Part shown: in pieces, positions 42,622 to 50,915 of the stretch | How the letters are laid out: each line of letters starts with the position of its first letter | Position numbering within the stretch: the stretch's first letter is position 1 | Origin: Spirosoma panaciterrae DSM 21099 | GTDB taxonomy: Bacteria; Bacteroidota; Bacteroidia; Cytophagales; Spirosomataceae | DNA: 64,000 nt | Assembly (NCBI RefSeq): GCF_000374025.1 | Contig: NZ_KB893186.1 | Location: 62,001-126,000 of the forward strand | Reading direction: 5' to 3' | Notes under the pieces: model-generated | The model's input: the letters and a program-made list of their open reading frames with translations, nothing else | What the model was told of the DNA's origin: nothing | Databases searched by the model: none | Made by a program: the position numbers and the translations under genes

Positions 42622-42689
42622 AGAAATGCGAAGTGAGCATGGCAGGTGCATACTGATAAATGCATCTGCCATGCTCACTTCGCATTTCT
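42622..42689. repeat. Long inverted repeat with 30-bp arms between convergent genes
   Basis: The arm starting AGAAATGCGAAGTGAGCATG (42622-42651) pairs with that ending CTCACTTCGCATTTCT (42660-42689) with one mismatch and an eight-base loop ACTGATAA. It separates the OmpP1 stop from the hybrid sensor stop and has no T-tract. Confidence 0.8.
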
Positions 42690-42721
42690 AATCTATGAAA
42701 AGACATGAGCCCTTGAAAGCG

Positions 42722-45700
42722 CTAAAGGGAGTTCCTGTCTTCTGATTCCGTGAGGGGCTGTTTCCCGTATTGAGACGGCAATACACCATATTTTTCCTGA
42801 AACACCTTCGCGAAATACGAAAGGTTATCGAAACCAACCGCGTAGGCTACCTGCGTTACACTATCGGTTTGCGCAGTGAGCAAACTCGCTGCCTGAGCCA
42901 GCCGAATGTCGCGGATAAAGTTGGTGGCCGTAGTGCTGGTGAGCGCCTTTAGCTTCCGGTGTACTTGTACGCGGCTCAGATTGACCGCTTCGGCCAGCGC
43001 TTCAACGTTAAACGTGGGGTCGTCGATATGTTGCAGCACCGCATCCGACAAACGATCCAGAAACTTCTGTTCAGTCGAAAGGGTGGCCGGAGGGACTGAT
43101 GCTGGCTGCTGATTCGGTCGATTACTCGTAAACCATTCGAATAATCGCTCCCGTTGCCAAAGCCTATTTCGTACCCGAAGCAATAATTCCTGGCGATCGA
43201 ACGGTTTGGTCAGGTAATCATCAGCCCCAATCGTCAGTCCTTCCAGGCGGCTTTCCATATCCGCTTTGGCGGTGAGCATCACGACCGGAATATGACTGGT
43301 GGCTTCCTGAGTTTTGAGTTGCTGACAAAATCCGTAGCCATCCAGCCGAGGCATCATCAGATCGCAGATGACCAGATCAGGTAGGGTTTCCAGAGCCCTG
43401 GTAAGCCCATCTTGCCCATCAACAGCTTCCAAAACAGTATACGTTTGTTCAAGTACCTGCCGAATATACAACCGCAAGTCATCATTATCCTCTACAATTA
43501 AAACGGTTTTACCCGACGAAGCTATTGGCGCAACCTCCCGTTCGGGTGTATTTGTGAGCATTTCCTGACGGGTCGATGCCGTATTCGTTTCAACAACGGG
43601 CGGATTAACGGACTGAGTGGGTGCATCTGCCAGATCAAGGGGTAGTTCTATGACAAATGTTGTACCCTGTCCCGGCAGACTGTCTACCCGTATCCGACCG
43701 TGCATGGCCGTAATCAGCTCTTTAACCAGTGCCAATCCAATACCTGTACCTTCGTAACCACGCTGCTGGCTATCATCAACCTGATAGAATCGGTCGAAGA
43801 TATGCGGTAACTGCTCAGGAGCGATACCGACCCCGGTATCCTTCACCGAGATCGTGAGTCTGGGCTGAACAGTTTGGTAGCTAACCTCCATCTGCACACG
43901 CCCCCCGACAGGTGTAAATTTCAGGGCATTCGAAACAAGGTTTGTGACTACTTTTTCAAGTTTATCGGCATCATACAGCATCCACTGCCGCGCCTGATTT
44001 TGGGTCAAGGTCAAGGTAACGCCCCGGCTTTGCGCGAGTGACTCAAAGGAGGCCATCCATAGCTGCATGTCTTCGGGCAGATTACCAGGTTGCCGATCCA
44101 ACTGCAACTGACCGGCATCCAGTTTAGCCAGATCGAGCAATTGCCCAATCAGCGACTGTAGCCGACTGGCATTCCGATACATAACCTGATACAGCACATC
44201 TGTCGGGTACCGTTGCCGAAGATCATTGATTGGCCCCAGCAACAGCGTAAGGGGCGTCCGAAACTCGTGGGATATATTGGTAAAAAAGCGGGTTTTAAGC
44301 GCATCCAGATCGGCCAGTCGGCCCGCTTCTTTTTGTTCATAGGCCACCTGCTGCTGCAATAGCAACCGCTGTGTCTGAAATCGGTTTAACTGCCAAGCTA
44401 TCCCGATGGCACCTATTATGTAAATCAGATACGCCCACCAGGTTCGATACAAGGGCGGGGCAATACGAATCTGTAATTCCAGCGGTTTACTCCAATGTTC
44501 GCCATCCACAGACCCCATCATCTGAAGTTGGTAACTTCCATTGGGCAACTGAGCGTAGTTGGCAAACCGATTGGTGCCAGCCTCAACCCAGTCGTCGTCG
44601 ATACCGATCAAACGGTATCGGTACTGGTTATTGGCCGAATTGGTATAGTCCATTACACCAAACTCGAACGTGAGCAGATTCTGATCGTACCGTAAATCAA
44701 GGTCCTTCGTGTAATCGATGCTCTGCTTCAGCAGATTATCCTTTCGGCCAACCTCAATCGGTTTATTATTGATCCGCAACCCAAGGATGTTTACGGTAGG
44801 TATTTTCTGGTTTTCCCGCACCAACGTCGATGGCTTGAACACATTCAGTCCATTAACCCCTCCAAACAGGAACTCTCCCGATGGCGACTTAACAAACGAA
44901 CCCGTGTTAAATTCATCATCCTGAAGACCATCGGCCTGCGTATAGTTTCGAAAATGCCCCGTTTGGGAATTAAACTGCGACAGGCCCCGATTCGTACTAA
45001 GCCACAGATTATGGTAGGCATCGGTCAACAGCCCATACACCACTTTATTGGGTAGCCCTTCTGCTTCGGTATAATGCCGAAATTGCCCTGTTTGCTTATC
45101 CAGCCGCTCTAACCCGCCCCCTTTGGTACCGATCCAGAGGTACCGCTCGGGCTCATACGGATCATTGACCAGGCTCAAAACAAAATCATTGCTTAGACTT
45201 TGCCGATTCGTAATCGAGTTTCTGTAGTGGGTATATACAGGCTTTTCCGGAAGATGTTCAGCCTTGATAAGCCCTTGTTGCGTACCGATCCAGAACGTAC
45301 CATCTGCCTCACGGAGCAAGGCATAGGTTTCTGTTTCAGGGCTACTTTTCGATAAGTACTGGAACGTCTGGAACGTTTCGGCCTTCGGATCAAACCGAAG
45401 TAATTTGCCATTCATAGCCCCAATCCATAAACAGCCGGAGGGATCTTCCACAGTTTGATTGCCCCACAACCCAAATTCAACCCCGGGTGGTAACGGATAT
45501 TTATTCAGTAACTGCCAGGAACTGGAAAACTTGAACAAATGCTGGGTATGGGTCTGAAAATTCGCATTCGATACCCAGAACGTTCCGTGCCGATCCTGCA
45601 TAAAATACCGCTGCCTTTGGTCGGCTTCCGAAAGTTTAGAATCCAGAAACGGGATTAATCGATTCGACTTCCGATCCAGTAATCCATAGGCAAATTGATA

Positions 45701-46831
45701 ACGGGCATAGATTCGTCCCTGTTGATCGACATACAGATAGGACAGCGACGTGTGGGGAAGATACGAGTGAAACTGATTGATCCGGGGATTGAACTTCCGT
45801 ATACCATAGCCACTGGTACCTACCCAGATGTTGCCTGTATGATCTTGCAGCACTTGCGTCACGGCATACAAATTCGGAGGAAACGTCATGAACGCATCCT
45901 GTATCGACAGGCTGTCTTTATGAAATAACGCATTCGGGGAGAGTAACCAAAGATAACTTACTGTACTGATAGCCAGAAGGTTTTTTGCAATCGGCTCGAT
46001 CTGTACACCTGTGCTGCTCCTGTCTGCCAGGAAAATGGTTTTTCGATTTCCGTTATACCAACAGTCAATCTGGTGCTTGACACTCACAAACAGAATACCC
46101 GCCTGGGTATCCTCGTACATATCAAACACATCCGACGGCTCATCCGTGATACGCGTTTGCCGGGATAGTGTGGTTGGCTTTTTCCAGTTAAACGCATATA
46201 CGCCATTGTCTAATACCGTAAGCGCTTCGCCCGATGGCTTGAAACTAAAGGCAAGATTAGGATGATTGGTCTGTTCCTGAACCGTAACAATCGAACTGAT
46301 TTTCAGCTGGTTCGTAAAGTCGGCCTGTTCGGGAAACCTGGTTTGCAATGAGGCCGGTATACTTACTTTAAAGGGCTTTCCGGCATTGGTCCCTACCCAT
46401 ATGTTCCCTTCAGGGTCTTCGGCCAGTCCTCTGATTTCGTAATTCGTCCCGTTCGCCAGCGTCTGATCACGAATCGCTACATGATAAAATCGCTGGGTTC
46501 GATCATCGTATACATTAAGCCCTTTGTTTTGTGTACCGATCCAGAGCCGATGATGGCGATCGATCAATAAGGCCGAACAGGCATTGTCGGAAAGGCTGAA
46601 GGCGTCATAGGGGTCGTGGGTAAATACCTTGAAATTATAGCCGTCGTACCGATTCAGGCCATCTTTGGTTGCCACCCAGATAAAGCCTTTCTGATCCTGT
46701 TTCAGATCAAAAATCATTCCCTGCGATAACCCGTTGGAAATGGTCAGCTCCTGCCAGCCTTTGGATTGAGCCAGTAACGCATGAGATCTAATTACAAAAA
46801 GAAGAAGTTGACAAATAACGAAGAAACGCAT
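42722..46831 (-). CDS. Hybrid two-component system protein (propeller sensor, kinase, receiver, AraC output)
   Basis: From ATG at 46831 the protein has 1369 residues and begins with a signal peptide (MRFFVICQLLLFVIRSHALL). A periplasmic part has many Reg_prop repeats (W[IV]GT..GL.R plus variants) forming two propellers, then a Y_Y_Y domain (DDWVEAGTNRFANYAQLPNG), a transmembrane helix near 800, a HisKA motif ISHEFRTPLTLLLGP with His855, an HATPase, a receiver with Asp1157 in VICDLMMPR, and a C-terminal AraC helix-turn-helix (VNLSRVQVHRKLKAL, VAYAVGFDNLSYFAKVFQEKYG). Such proteins usually control neighbouring polysaccharide loci, but no SusC/SusD pair is near. The longer reading from 46903 lacks a signal-like start. 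Confidence 0.95.
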   Translation of the reverse strand: MRFFVICQLLLFVIRSHALLAQSKGWQELTISNGLSQGMIFDLKQDQKGFIWVATKDGLNRYDGYNFKVFTHDPYDAFSLSDNACSALLIDRHHRLWIGTQNKGLNVYDDRTQRFYHVAIRDQTLANGTNYEIRGLAEDPEGNIWVGTNAGKPFKVSIPASLQTRFPEQADFTNQLKISSIVTVQEQTNHPNLAFSFKPSGEALTVLDNGVYAFNWKKPTTLSRQTRITDEPSDVFDMYEDTQAGILFVSVKHQIDCWYNGNRKTIFLADRSSTGVQIEPIAKNLLAISTVSYLWLLSPNALFHKDSLSIQDAFMTFPPNLYAVTQVLQDHTGNIWVGTSGYGIRKFNPRINQFHSYLPHTSLSYLYVDQQGRIYARYQFAYGLLDRKSNRLIPFLDSKLSEADQRQRYFMQDRHGTFWVSNANFQTHTQHLFKFSSSWQLLNKYPLPPGVEFGLWGNQTVEDPSGCLWIGAMNGKLLRFDPKAETFQTFQYLSKSSPETETYALLREADGTFWIGTQQGLIKAEHLPEKPVYTHYRNSITNRQSLSNDFVLSLVNDPYEPERYLWIGTKGGGLERLDKQTGQFRHYTEAEGLPNKVVYGLLTDAYHNLWLSTNRGLSQFNSQTGHFRNYTQADGLQDDEFNTGSFVKSPSGEFLFGGVNGLNVFKPSTLVRENQKIPTVNILGLRINNKPIEVGRKDNLLKQSIDYTKDLDLRYDQNLLTFEFGVMDYTNSANNQYRYRLIGIDDDWVEAGTNRFANYAQLPNGSYQLQMMGSVDGEHWSKPLELQIRIAPPLYRTWWAYLIYIIGAIGIAWQLNRFQTQRLLLQQQVAYEQKEAGRLADLDALKTRFFTNISHEFRTPLTLLLGPINDLRQRYPTDVLYQVMYRNASRLQSLIGQLLDLAKLDAGQLQLDRQPGNLPEDMQLWMASFESLAQSRGVTLTLTQNQARQWMLYDADKLEKVVTNLVSNALKFTPVGGRVQMEVSYQTVQPRLTISVKDTGVGIAPEQLPHIFDRFYQVDDSQQRGYEGTGIGLALVKELITAMHGRIRVDSLPGQGTTFVIELPLDLADAPTQSVNPPVVETNTASTRQEMLTNTPEREVAPIASSGKTVLIVEDNDDLRLYIRQVLEQTYTVLEAVDGQDGLTRALETLPDLVICDLMMPRLDGYGFCQQLKTQEATSHIPVVMLTAKADMESRLEGLTIGADDYLTKPFDRQELLLRVRNRLWQRERLFEWFTSNRPNQQPASVPPATLSTEQKFLDRLSDAVLQHIDDPTFNVEALAEAVNLSRVQVHRKLKALTSTTATNFIRDIRLAQAASLLTAQTDSVTQVAYAVGFDNLSYFAKVFQEKYGVLPSQYGKQPLTESEDRNSL

Positions 46832-46928
46832 ACACGGCGAATTTCCACTAAAATTGGCAAAAAATATACCAGTATTTGAAAAAATAAACTTACTGGAAAC
46901 CAATTCTAGCCTTCGCTATCTATACATA

Positions 46929-46966
46929 AACTTCCCCTGGAAGTCTGCTTTTAAAAGGGGGAAGTT
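46929..46966 (-). terminator. Hairpin at the end of the shikimate kinase gene
   Basis: AACTTCCCC (46929-46937) pairs with GGGGAAGTT (46958-46966), overlapping the aroK stop codon on the minus strand. There is no downstream T-tract, so it may be only a weak terminator before the hybrid sensor gene. Confidence 0.45.
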
Positions 46967-47471
46967 AAAGCCATTCGCCCAGTCGTTGGAGCACTTCCTC
47001 TACGGTTGTCTCGCCCGTTATCGTAATGGTAGCCTGGCTGTAAACAGGTAGTCTTAATTCGTACCGTTTTTCTAAGATCAGCGGTAATTCGGGATTACTC
47101 GGATTATTCAATGGACGGTCTTCCTGTGCATGTGCCATAATCCGACTCACCAGAATCGACACCGGAACATCCAGAAAAATCGATATGCCTGTTGCATTGA
47201 TATAGGCCATGTTGTCATGAAAGCAGGGCATACCACCACCCGTCGATACGACCTTACTACTACCAGGTTGTATCGTACGCAATACCCGTTTTTCAAGTTC
47301 CCGGAAATACGCTTCGCCCGATTGGGCAAAAATATCGGCAATCGCTCGTCCTTCCTCCCGAACAATCACTTTATCGGTATCCACAAAACGATAGTGGAGG
47401 GCATCAGCAATACGTTTCCCCAGCGTACTCTTACCAGACGATGGCATGCCAATTAAGAAGATGTTTTTCAT
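46965..47471 (-). CDS. aroK: Shikimate kinase
   Basis: From ATG at 47471 the protein has 168 residues and matches shikimate kinase: Walker A GMPSSGKST (residues 7-15), then FVDTDKVIVREEGRAI with the conserved Asp and the shikimate-binding Arg, GEAYFRELEKRVL, and VVSTGGGMPCF. It phosphorylates shikimate in the aromatic amino acid pathway. The longer reading from 47540 adds 23 residues (containing HSFTLSFFRS) that come from an octamer repeat element and is not credible. Its neighbours are not aromatic pathway genes. Confidence 0.94.
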   Translation of the reverse strand: MKNIFLIGMPSSGKSTLGKRIADALHYRFVDTDKVIVREEGRAIADIFAQSGEAYFRELEKRVLRTIQPGSSKVVSTGGGMPCFHDNMAYINATGISIFLDVPVSILVSRIMAHAQEDRPLNNPSNPELPLILEKRYELRLPVYSQATITITGETTVEEVLQRLGEWL

Positions 47472-47480
47472 GTATTGCAA

Positions 47481-47565
47481 AGAGCGAAAGAACGAAAGAG
47501 TGAATGAGTGAAAAATTGCTGATGCCGTTTTTTCACTCATTCACTCTTTCGCTCTTTCGCTCATT
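47481..47565. repeat. GAGYGAAW octamer inverted repeat, copy 4
   Basis: Left arm 47481-47515 and right arm 47529-47565 read as four to five units (GAGCGAAA, GAACGAAA, GAGTGAAT, GAGTGAAA) and are near-perfect complements. It is the best preserved of four copies. It fills the gap between the BT_3928-type gene and aroK, ten bases before the aroK start. Confidence 0.88.
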
Positions 47566-47570
47566 AATTT

Positions 47571-48716
47571 TCACTCAATCACAATTCGTTTTACCTCATC
47601 CGCATCCGGCGTTGAATTATAGTGCCATTTACCCCGAACAACGCCATTTTTCAGGAGCCATGTACCCGGATTCGACCGCATAATCGTTTTCAGCACCGTC
47701 GCATCTGCTTTATAATAGGGTACATTTTCTAACTGAAACTCTTTTCGGAAAGCTTTGATCTCATCGTCGCTGGTCGATGTAAGAATAAAAGGGGCTACAG
47801 ACGTTCCCTTTAAGCCCTCCACCAGCGCCCGAATAGCCGGCAGGCTACCCGCATCGATGTCTTTTGTATTCTTGATGATGATGAAAAGCTTCTCCCCTTC
47901 GAAGGTTTGCTGGGTAAAATCACTGTCATCATTCCAGACCCGGTAATCCGTAATCTTAGGCTTGGCTTTTTCGTTGACCAGCACCATTTCCTTAAATTTG
48001 TAGCTCGGGTCGGTCGGGTATTTTTCAAATTCGGTCACCTCTCCGTTTTTCTCCATCAGGTATTTATACCGCAGTGGCTCCGACGGTTTCATCTGATCGG
48101 GAATGCTTTTGCCGACGGCATAGGGCAACATATCGATCGGAGGCAGGAATTGAACCGCATACATTCCCAGTCCCAGTGTAAATACAACGGTCAGGGCGAC
48201 CAGCCAGCCCGTATTTCTGGAGCGTAGTCGGTTCCGGTGCCCCATAATGAACAGAATCAATACGGTCAGAACGACATCTTTTCCAAACGAAGTCCAGGGT
48301 TTCAGTTTGATAGCATCCCCAAAGCAGCCGCAATCCGTTACCCGATTGAAATAGGCCGAATAAAAGGTGAGAAACGTAAAGAAAATGATCAGAAAGAATA
48401 ACAGCCAAACCGTGACCTTAGGCTTGTAAGAAGCAAGCAGAGCAACCCCTAATATTACCTCGGCGGCACAAAACAACACCGACATCACCAACGTAAACGG
48501 CACCAGGCCCATAAAGAAATCGTGCAGGAATGGCACATCCTGGGCGAAGACTTCAAAATATTCCTCAAACTTGATCTGCGTCCCGACCGGGTCGTTCAGT
48601 TTAATCAAGCCCGAAAAAATAAAAACAATCCCGACCAGAATTCGGGCAATACGGGCGGCAATCAACATCGGTGGTGTACCGGTCTTTAGTTTAGGCTGGG
48701 TCGTTGCTGTGTTCAT
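47571..48716 (-). CDS. BT_3928-type membrane protein (DoxX/MauE-like with thioredoxin-like C-terminal part)
   Basis: From ATG at 48716 the protein has 381 residues. The N-terminal half has about four helices and the DoxX/MauE features ARILVGIVFIFSGLIKLNDP and RVTDCGCFGDAIKLKPW with a CxC pair. The C-terminal half (about 230-380) is thioredoxin-like in layout (KLFIIIKNTKDIDAG, TWLLKNGVVRGKWHYN) but has no CxxC. The family is conserved in Bacteroidota next to DUF1599 and folP, as here; its function is unknown. The longer reading from 48791 passes through a GC-rich repeat (AVRRRAGGHPHTC) and is rejected. Confidence 0.88.
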   Translation of the reverse strand: MNTATTQPKLKTGTPPMLIAARIARILVGIVFIFSGLIKLNDPVGTQIKFEEYFEVFAQDVPFLHDFFMGLVPFTLVMSVLFCAAEVILGVALLASYKPKVTVWLLFFLIIFFTFLTFYSAYFNRVTDCGCFGDAIKLKPWTSFGKDVVLTVLILFIMGHRNRLRSRNTGWLVALTVVFTLGLGMYAVQFLPPIDMLPYAVGKSIPDQMKPSEPLRYKYLMEKNGEVTEFEKYPTDPSYKFKEMVLVNEKAKPKITDYRVWNDDSDFTQQTFEGEKLFIIIKNTKDIDAGSLPAIRALVEGLKGTSVAPFILTSTSDDEIKAFRKEFQLENVPYYKADATVLKTIMRSNPGTWLLKNGVVRGKWHYNSTPDADEVKRIVIE

Positions 48717-48724
48717 ACACGTAT

Positions 48725-48772
48725 GCGGGTGGCCACCCGCTCTTCTTCTTACTGCGGGCTCCCCCCCGCATG
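48725..48772. repeat. GC-rich double hairpin element
   Basis: GCGGGTGGCCACCCGC (48725-48740) is a perfect 16-bp palindrome; after TCTTCTTCTTAC a second hairpin TGCGGG...CCCGCA (48753-48770) follows. The element covers the last codons of the DUF1599 gene (AGGSPQ) and the spacer to the next start, which suggests insertion at a gene end. Confidence 0.65.
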
Positions 48773-49303
48773 ACTTAGTTTGATCAGACAAAAAACGGCG
48801 TAATTGATCATATCCATATAATTGGCGTCAACGCCTTCCGAAACGAGTGTGTTTCCCTGATTATCTTCAATCTGCTTGGTTCGGAGCAATTTCATCAGGA
48901 TAATGTCGGTCATGGAACTGACTCGCATCTCGCGCCAGGCTTCGCCGTAATCGTGATTTTTGGCAAACAGCAGATCAATAACCCGGCCAATTTGTTCGGT
49001 GTACAGCGTTTCAAGTTCGTCGGCAGGTATATCTGTTCGCTTGTCATCCGCTAACTGCAACTGAATCAGGGCCATAACGCAGTAATTGATGATACCGACA
49101 AATTCGGGCTCAATCCCCTCGCCTACCCGACTCACTCCGGTTTCCTGTAATGTACGAATTCGCTGCGCTTTGATATAAATCTGATCGGTAATACTGGAAA
49201 GCCGCAAAATGCGCCAGGCAGTACCATAATCTTTATTTTTTTTCAGGAACAGGTCTTTGCAGCGTTGAATAACCTGCCGATATTCGATTTCCGTAGTGGA
49301 CAT
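48749..49303 (-). CDS. DUF1599-domain protein, tandem repeat
   Basis: Starting at ATG 49303 the protein has 184 residues with two copies of the DUF1599 motif: KNKDYGTAWRILRLSSITDQ and KNHDYGEAWREMRVSSMTDI, each followed by a helix ending in a GIINYCVMALIQL / DMINYAVFCLIKL pattern. The fold is reminiscent of all-alpha nucleotide pyrophosphohydrolase-like domains, but function is unknown. It is divergent from folP and lies upstream of the BT_3928-type gene, an arrangement conserved in this phylum. The final residues AGGSPQ appear to be encoded by a repeat element. Confidence 0.88.
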   Translation of the reverse strand: MSTTEIEYRQVIQRCKDLFLKKNKDYGTAWRILRLSSITDQIYIKAQRIRTLQETGVSRVGEGIEPEFVGIINYCVMALIQLQLADDKRTDIPADELETLYTEQIGRVIDLLFAKNHDYGEAWREMRVSSMTDIILMKLLRTKQIEDNQGNTLVSEGVDANYMDMINYAVFCLIKLSHAGGSPQ

Positions 49304-49360
49304 AAGAGTATAGTCATTCGCTGTCATTCCAGGTCATCTGTCGTGAAAACGAGGGTGACG

Positions 49361-49400
49361 GTCAATGACTAAGAATGACGATCAATAACTAGGAATGACA
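49361..49400. repeat. Tandem 20-bp direct repeat before folP
   Basis: GTCAATGACTAAGAATGACG and ATCAATAACTAGGAATGACA are adjacent imperfect copies (16 of 20 identical) ending five bases before the folP ATG at 49406. The sequence upstream (GTCATTCGCTGTCATTCC) carries the reverse complement of the AATGAC core. Confidence 0.55.
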
Positions 49401-49405
49401 GTTTA

Positions 49406-50275
49406 ATGCCGAAAGTTACGAAAAAAACGCTGAACTGCCGGGGCCGACTGGTCGATTTGACCCGACCCGCCATAATGGGAATACTCAACGCAACACCCGA
49501 TTCTTTTTTTTCGGGCAGCCGTCTTGCCCCCGATCATCAAGCCTCTGCCATTGCCGTTGAACGAGCGCAGCAGATGCTCGACGATGGAGCCACCTTCCTG
49601 GATATTGGTGGGTACTCCACCCGTCCAGGGGCTGCCACGGTTAGCCCTACTGAAGAAGCGGACCGCGTTTTACCGCTTATTGAAGCCATCCTTTCTGAAT
49701 TTCCGGATGCCCTCATCTCCATCGATACCTTTCGGGCATCGGTGGCCCGGCAGGCAGTCGAAGCCGGAGCCGTACTCATTAACGATGTATCTGGCGGTAC
49801 CCTCGACCCGGCGATGTTCAGCACAGCGGCCGAATTGAGTCGTTCGGCATCGGTACCTTATATACTGATGCACATTCGGGGTACTCCCCAAACCATGCAG
49901 TCGCTGGCCACCTATCAGCACGTTACGACCGATGTACTGGATGAATTGGCCGTTCGGCTGGCCGAATTACGACTGCTGGGGCTGAAAGATGTTGTTCTGG
50001 ACCCTGGATTTGGGTTTGCCAAGACAACCGAACAAAATTTTGAACTACTGGCTCAACTCGATGCGTTCAGCCTGTTCGAAGAGCCTGTTCTGGTAGGTCT
50101 TTCCCGCAAAACAACAATCTGGAAAACACTGAACATCAGCCCGGATAGAGCCTTAAACGGTACCACCACGCTAAACACCATAGCGTTGCTCAAAGGGGCA
50201 TCCATTTTGCGGGTCCACGACGTACGTGAAGCGGTCGAAGTGGTGAAATTAACGCACCAATTAACTTTTTTTTAG
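49406..50275 (+). CDS. folP: Dihydropteroate synthase
   Basis: The 289-residue TIM-barrel enzyme shows both DHPS signatures: PAIMGILNATPDSFF (pterin-binding loop) and DDGATFLDIGGYSTRPGA, followed by SIDTFRASVARQAVEAGA, LINDVSGG, YILMHIRGTPQTMQ, DVVLDPGFGFAKT and PVLVGLSRKTTIW. It joins p-aminobenzoate to the pterin diphosphate in folate synthesis and is the target of sulfonamides. It is divergent from DUF1599 and BT_3928-type genes, which is typical for Bacteroidota. The start lies just after a tandem direct repeat. Confidence 0.96.
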   Translation: MPKVTKKTLNCRGRLVDLTRPAIMGILNATPDSFFSGSRLAPDHQASAIAVERAQQMLDDGATFLDIGGYSTRPGAATVSPTEEADRVLPLIEAILSEFPDALISIDTFRASVARQAVEAGAVLINDVSGGTLDPAMFSTAAELSRSASVPYILMHIRGTPQTMQSLATYQHVTTDVLDELAVRLAELRLLGLKDVVLDPGFGFAKTTEQNFELLAQLDAFSLFEEPVLVGLSRKTTIWKTLNISPDRALNGTTTLNTIALLKGASILRVHDVREAVEVVKLTHQLTFF

Positions 50276-50283
50276 CCATACAC

Positions 50284-50314
50284 TTGCGTTTAGAAAAACA
50301 AAGTCCTACTTTTG
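50284..50314 (+). promoter_or_regulatory. Promoter of tRNA-Lys
   Basis: TTG at 50284-50286, 20 bases, then TACTTTTG at 50307-50314 (exact TAnnTTTG). The tRNA starts 41 bases after the end of this box. Confidence 0.75.
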
Positions 50315-50355
50315 CAATCCCAAACGACGACACCCCTGTTTGTTCAACGGGAATC

Positions 50356-50428
50356 GATTCGGTAGCTCAGCTGGTAGAGCAATACACTTTTAATGTATGG
50401 GTCCTGGGTTCGAATCCCAGCCGAATCA
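50356..50428 (+). tRNA. tRNA-Lys (anticodon UUU)
   Basis: A full cloverleaf of 73 bases: acceptor stem GATTCGG / CCGAATC, D-arm GTAGCTCAGCTGGTAGAGC, anticodon stem ATACA / TGTAT with loop CTTTTAA (anticodon TTT at 50389-50391), T-arm CTGGGTTCGAATCCCAG. The CCA end is not encoded (the gene continues CACAAA). A consensus promoter is upstream and a hairpin terminator follows. Confidence 0.97.
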
Positions 50429-50439
50429 CAAAAATACGG

Positions 50440-50467
50440 AAGCCGCTCAACTGAGCGGCTTTTTTTA
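50440..50467 (+). terminator. Terminator of tRNA-Lys
   Basis: AGCCGCTCA and TGAGCGGCT flank a two-base turn and are followed by seven T residues. Confidence 0.9.
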
Positions 50468-50724
50468 TTTTCCTATGCTCCTGCTGGCTTTGTCAGCCAG
50501 GGCTCCCTCCAGGGCTGGTTAGTACGACCTAGACCTATTTCGTTCATCAATTGATACGGAAAAGCACATGCCAATAAGCCACTTTGTTAAACCGGCATTC
50601 TGACAAATCGATTTAACGGACGACAAGTGCTGGTTTGCCCACAGAACATATTCACTTTTCAAGAAGATTTATAATCAAATTCACAATTCGGCCCATTTGC
50701 TATTAAATTCTGACAAAAGCTGTT

Positions 50725-50752
50725 TTTGCCAAATTTTTTTAGTAGTATATTG
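50725..50752 (+). promoter_or_regulatory. Possible promoter of gltBD
   Basis: TTTG at 50725-50728, then 17 bases, then TATATTGC (seven of eight to the -7 consensus). The distance to the ATG at 50916 is about 160 bases. Weaker than the tRNA promoter. Confidence 0.35.
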
Positions 50753-50915
50753 CATGACTTTGTCACAAACGCCCTTCAATTCGATTGCCTTCTCCTTGAT
50801 TAATTCACAGGCCGGGCATCCTGTTAATTTAGAATTTCTTAATAAACGGCCTCGTTTTTTGCAATTCTGTTAAATAGCGTTTCAAAAAACGGCCATATCC
50901 AACGCTGTTACGACC

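Larger units (their letters stand above)
50429..50915. other. Intergenic region and probable leader of gltB
   Basis: After the tRNA terminator this 487-base stretch has a structured segment at about 50478-50520 (CTGGCTTTGTCAGCCAG followed by a CTCCCTCCAGGG region), no coding frame, and a promoter-like element at 50725-50752. If that promoter is used, the gltB leader is about 155 bases. Confidence 0.45.

Noticed and set aside
47472-47540. N-terminal extension of shikimate kinase
   Set aside because: It comes from the octamer hairpin; shikimate kinase begins a few residues before its Walker A motif at the ATG at 47471.
47481-47565. CRISPR array
   Set aside because: The repeat units are only 8 bases, without spacers, and arranged as an inverted pair; no cas genes are near.
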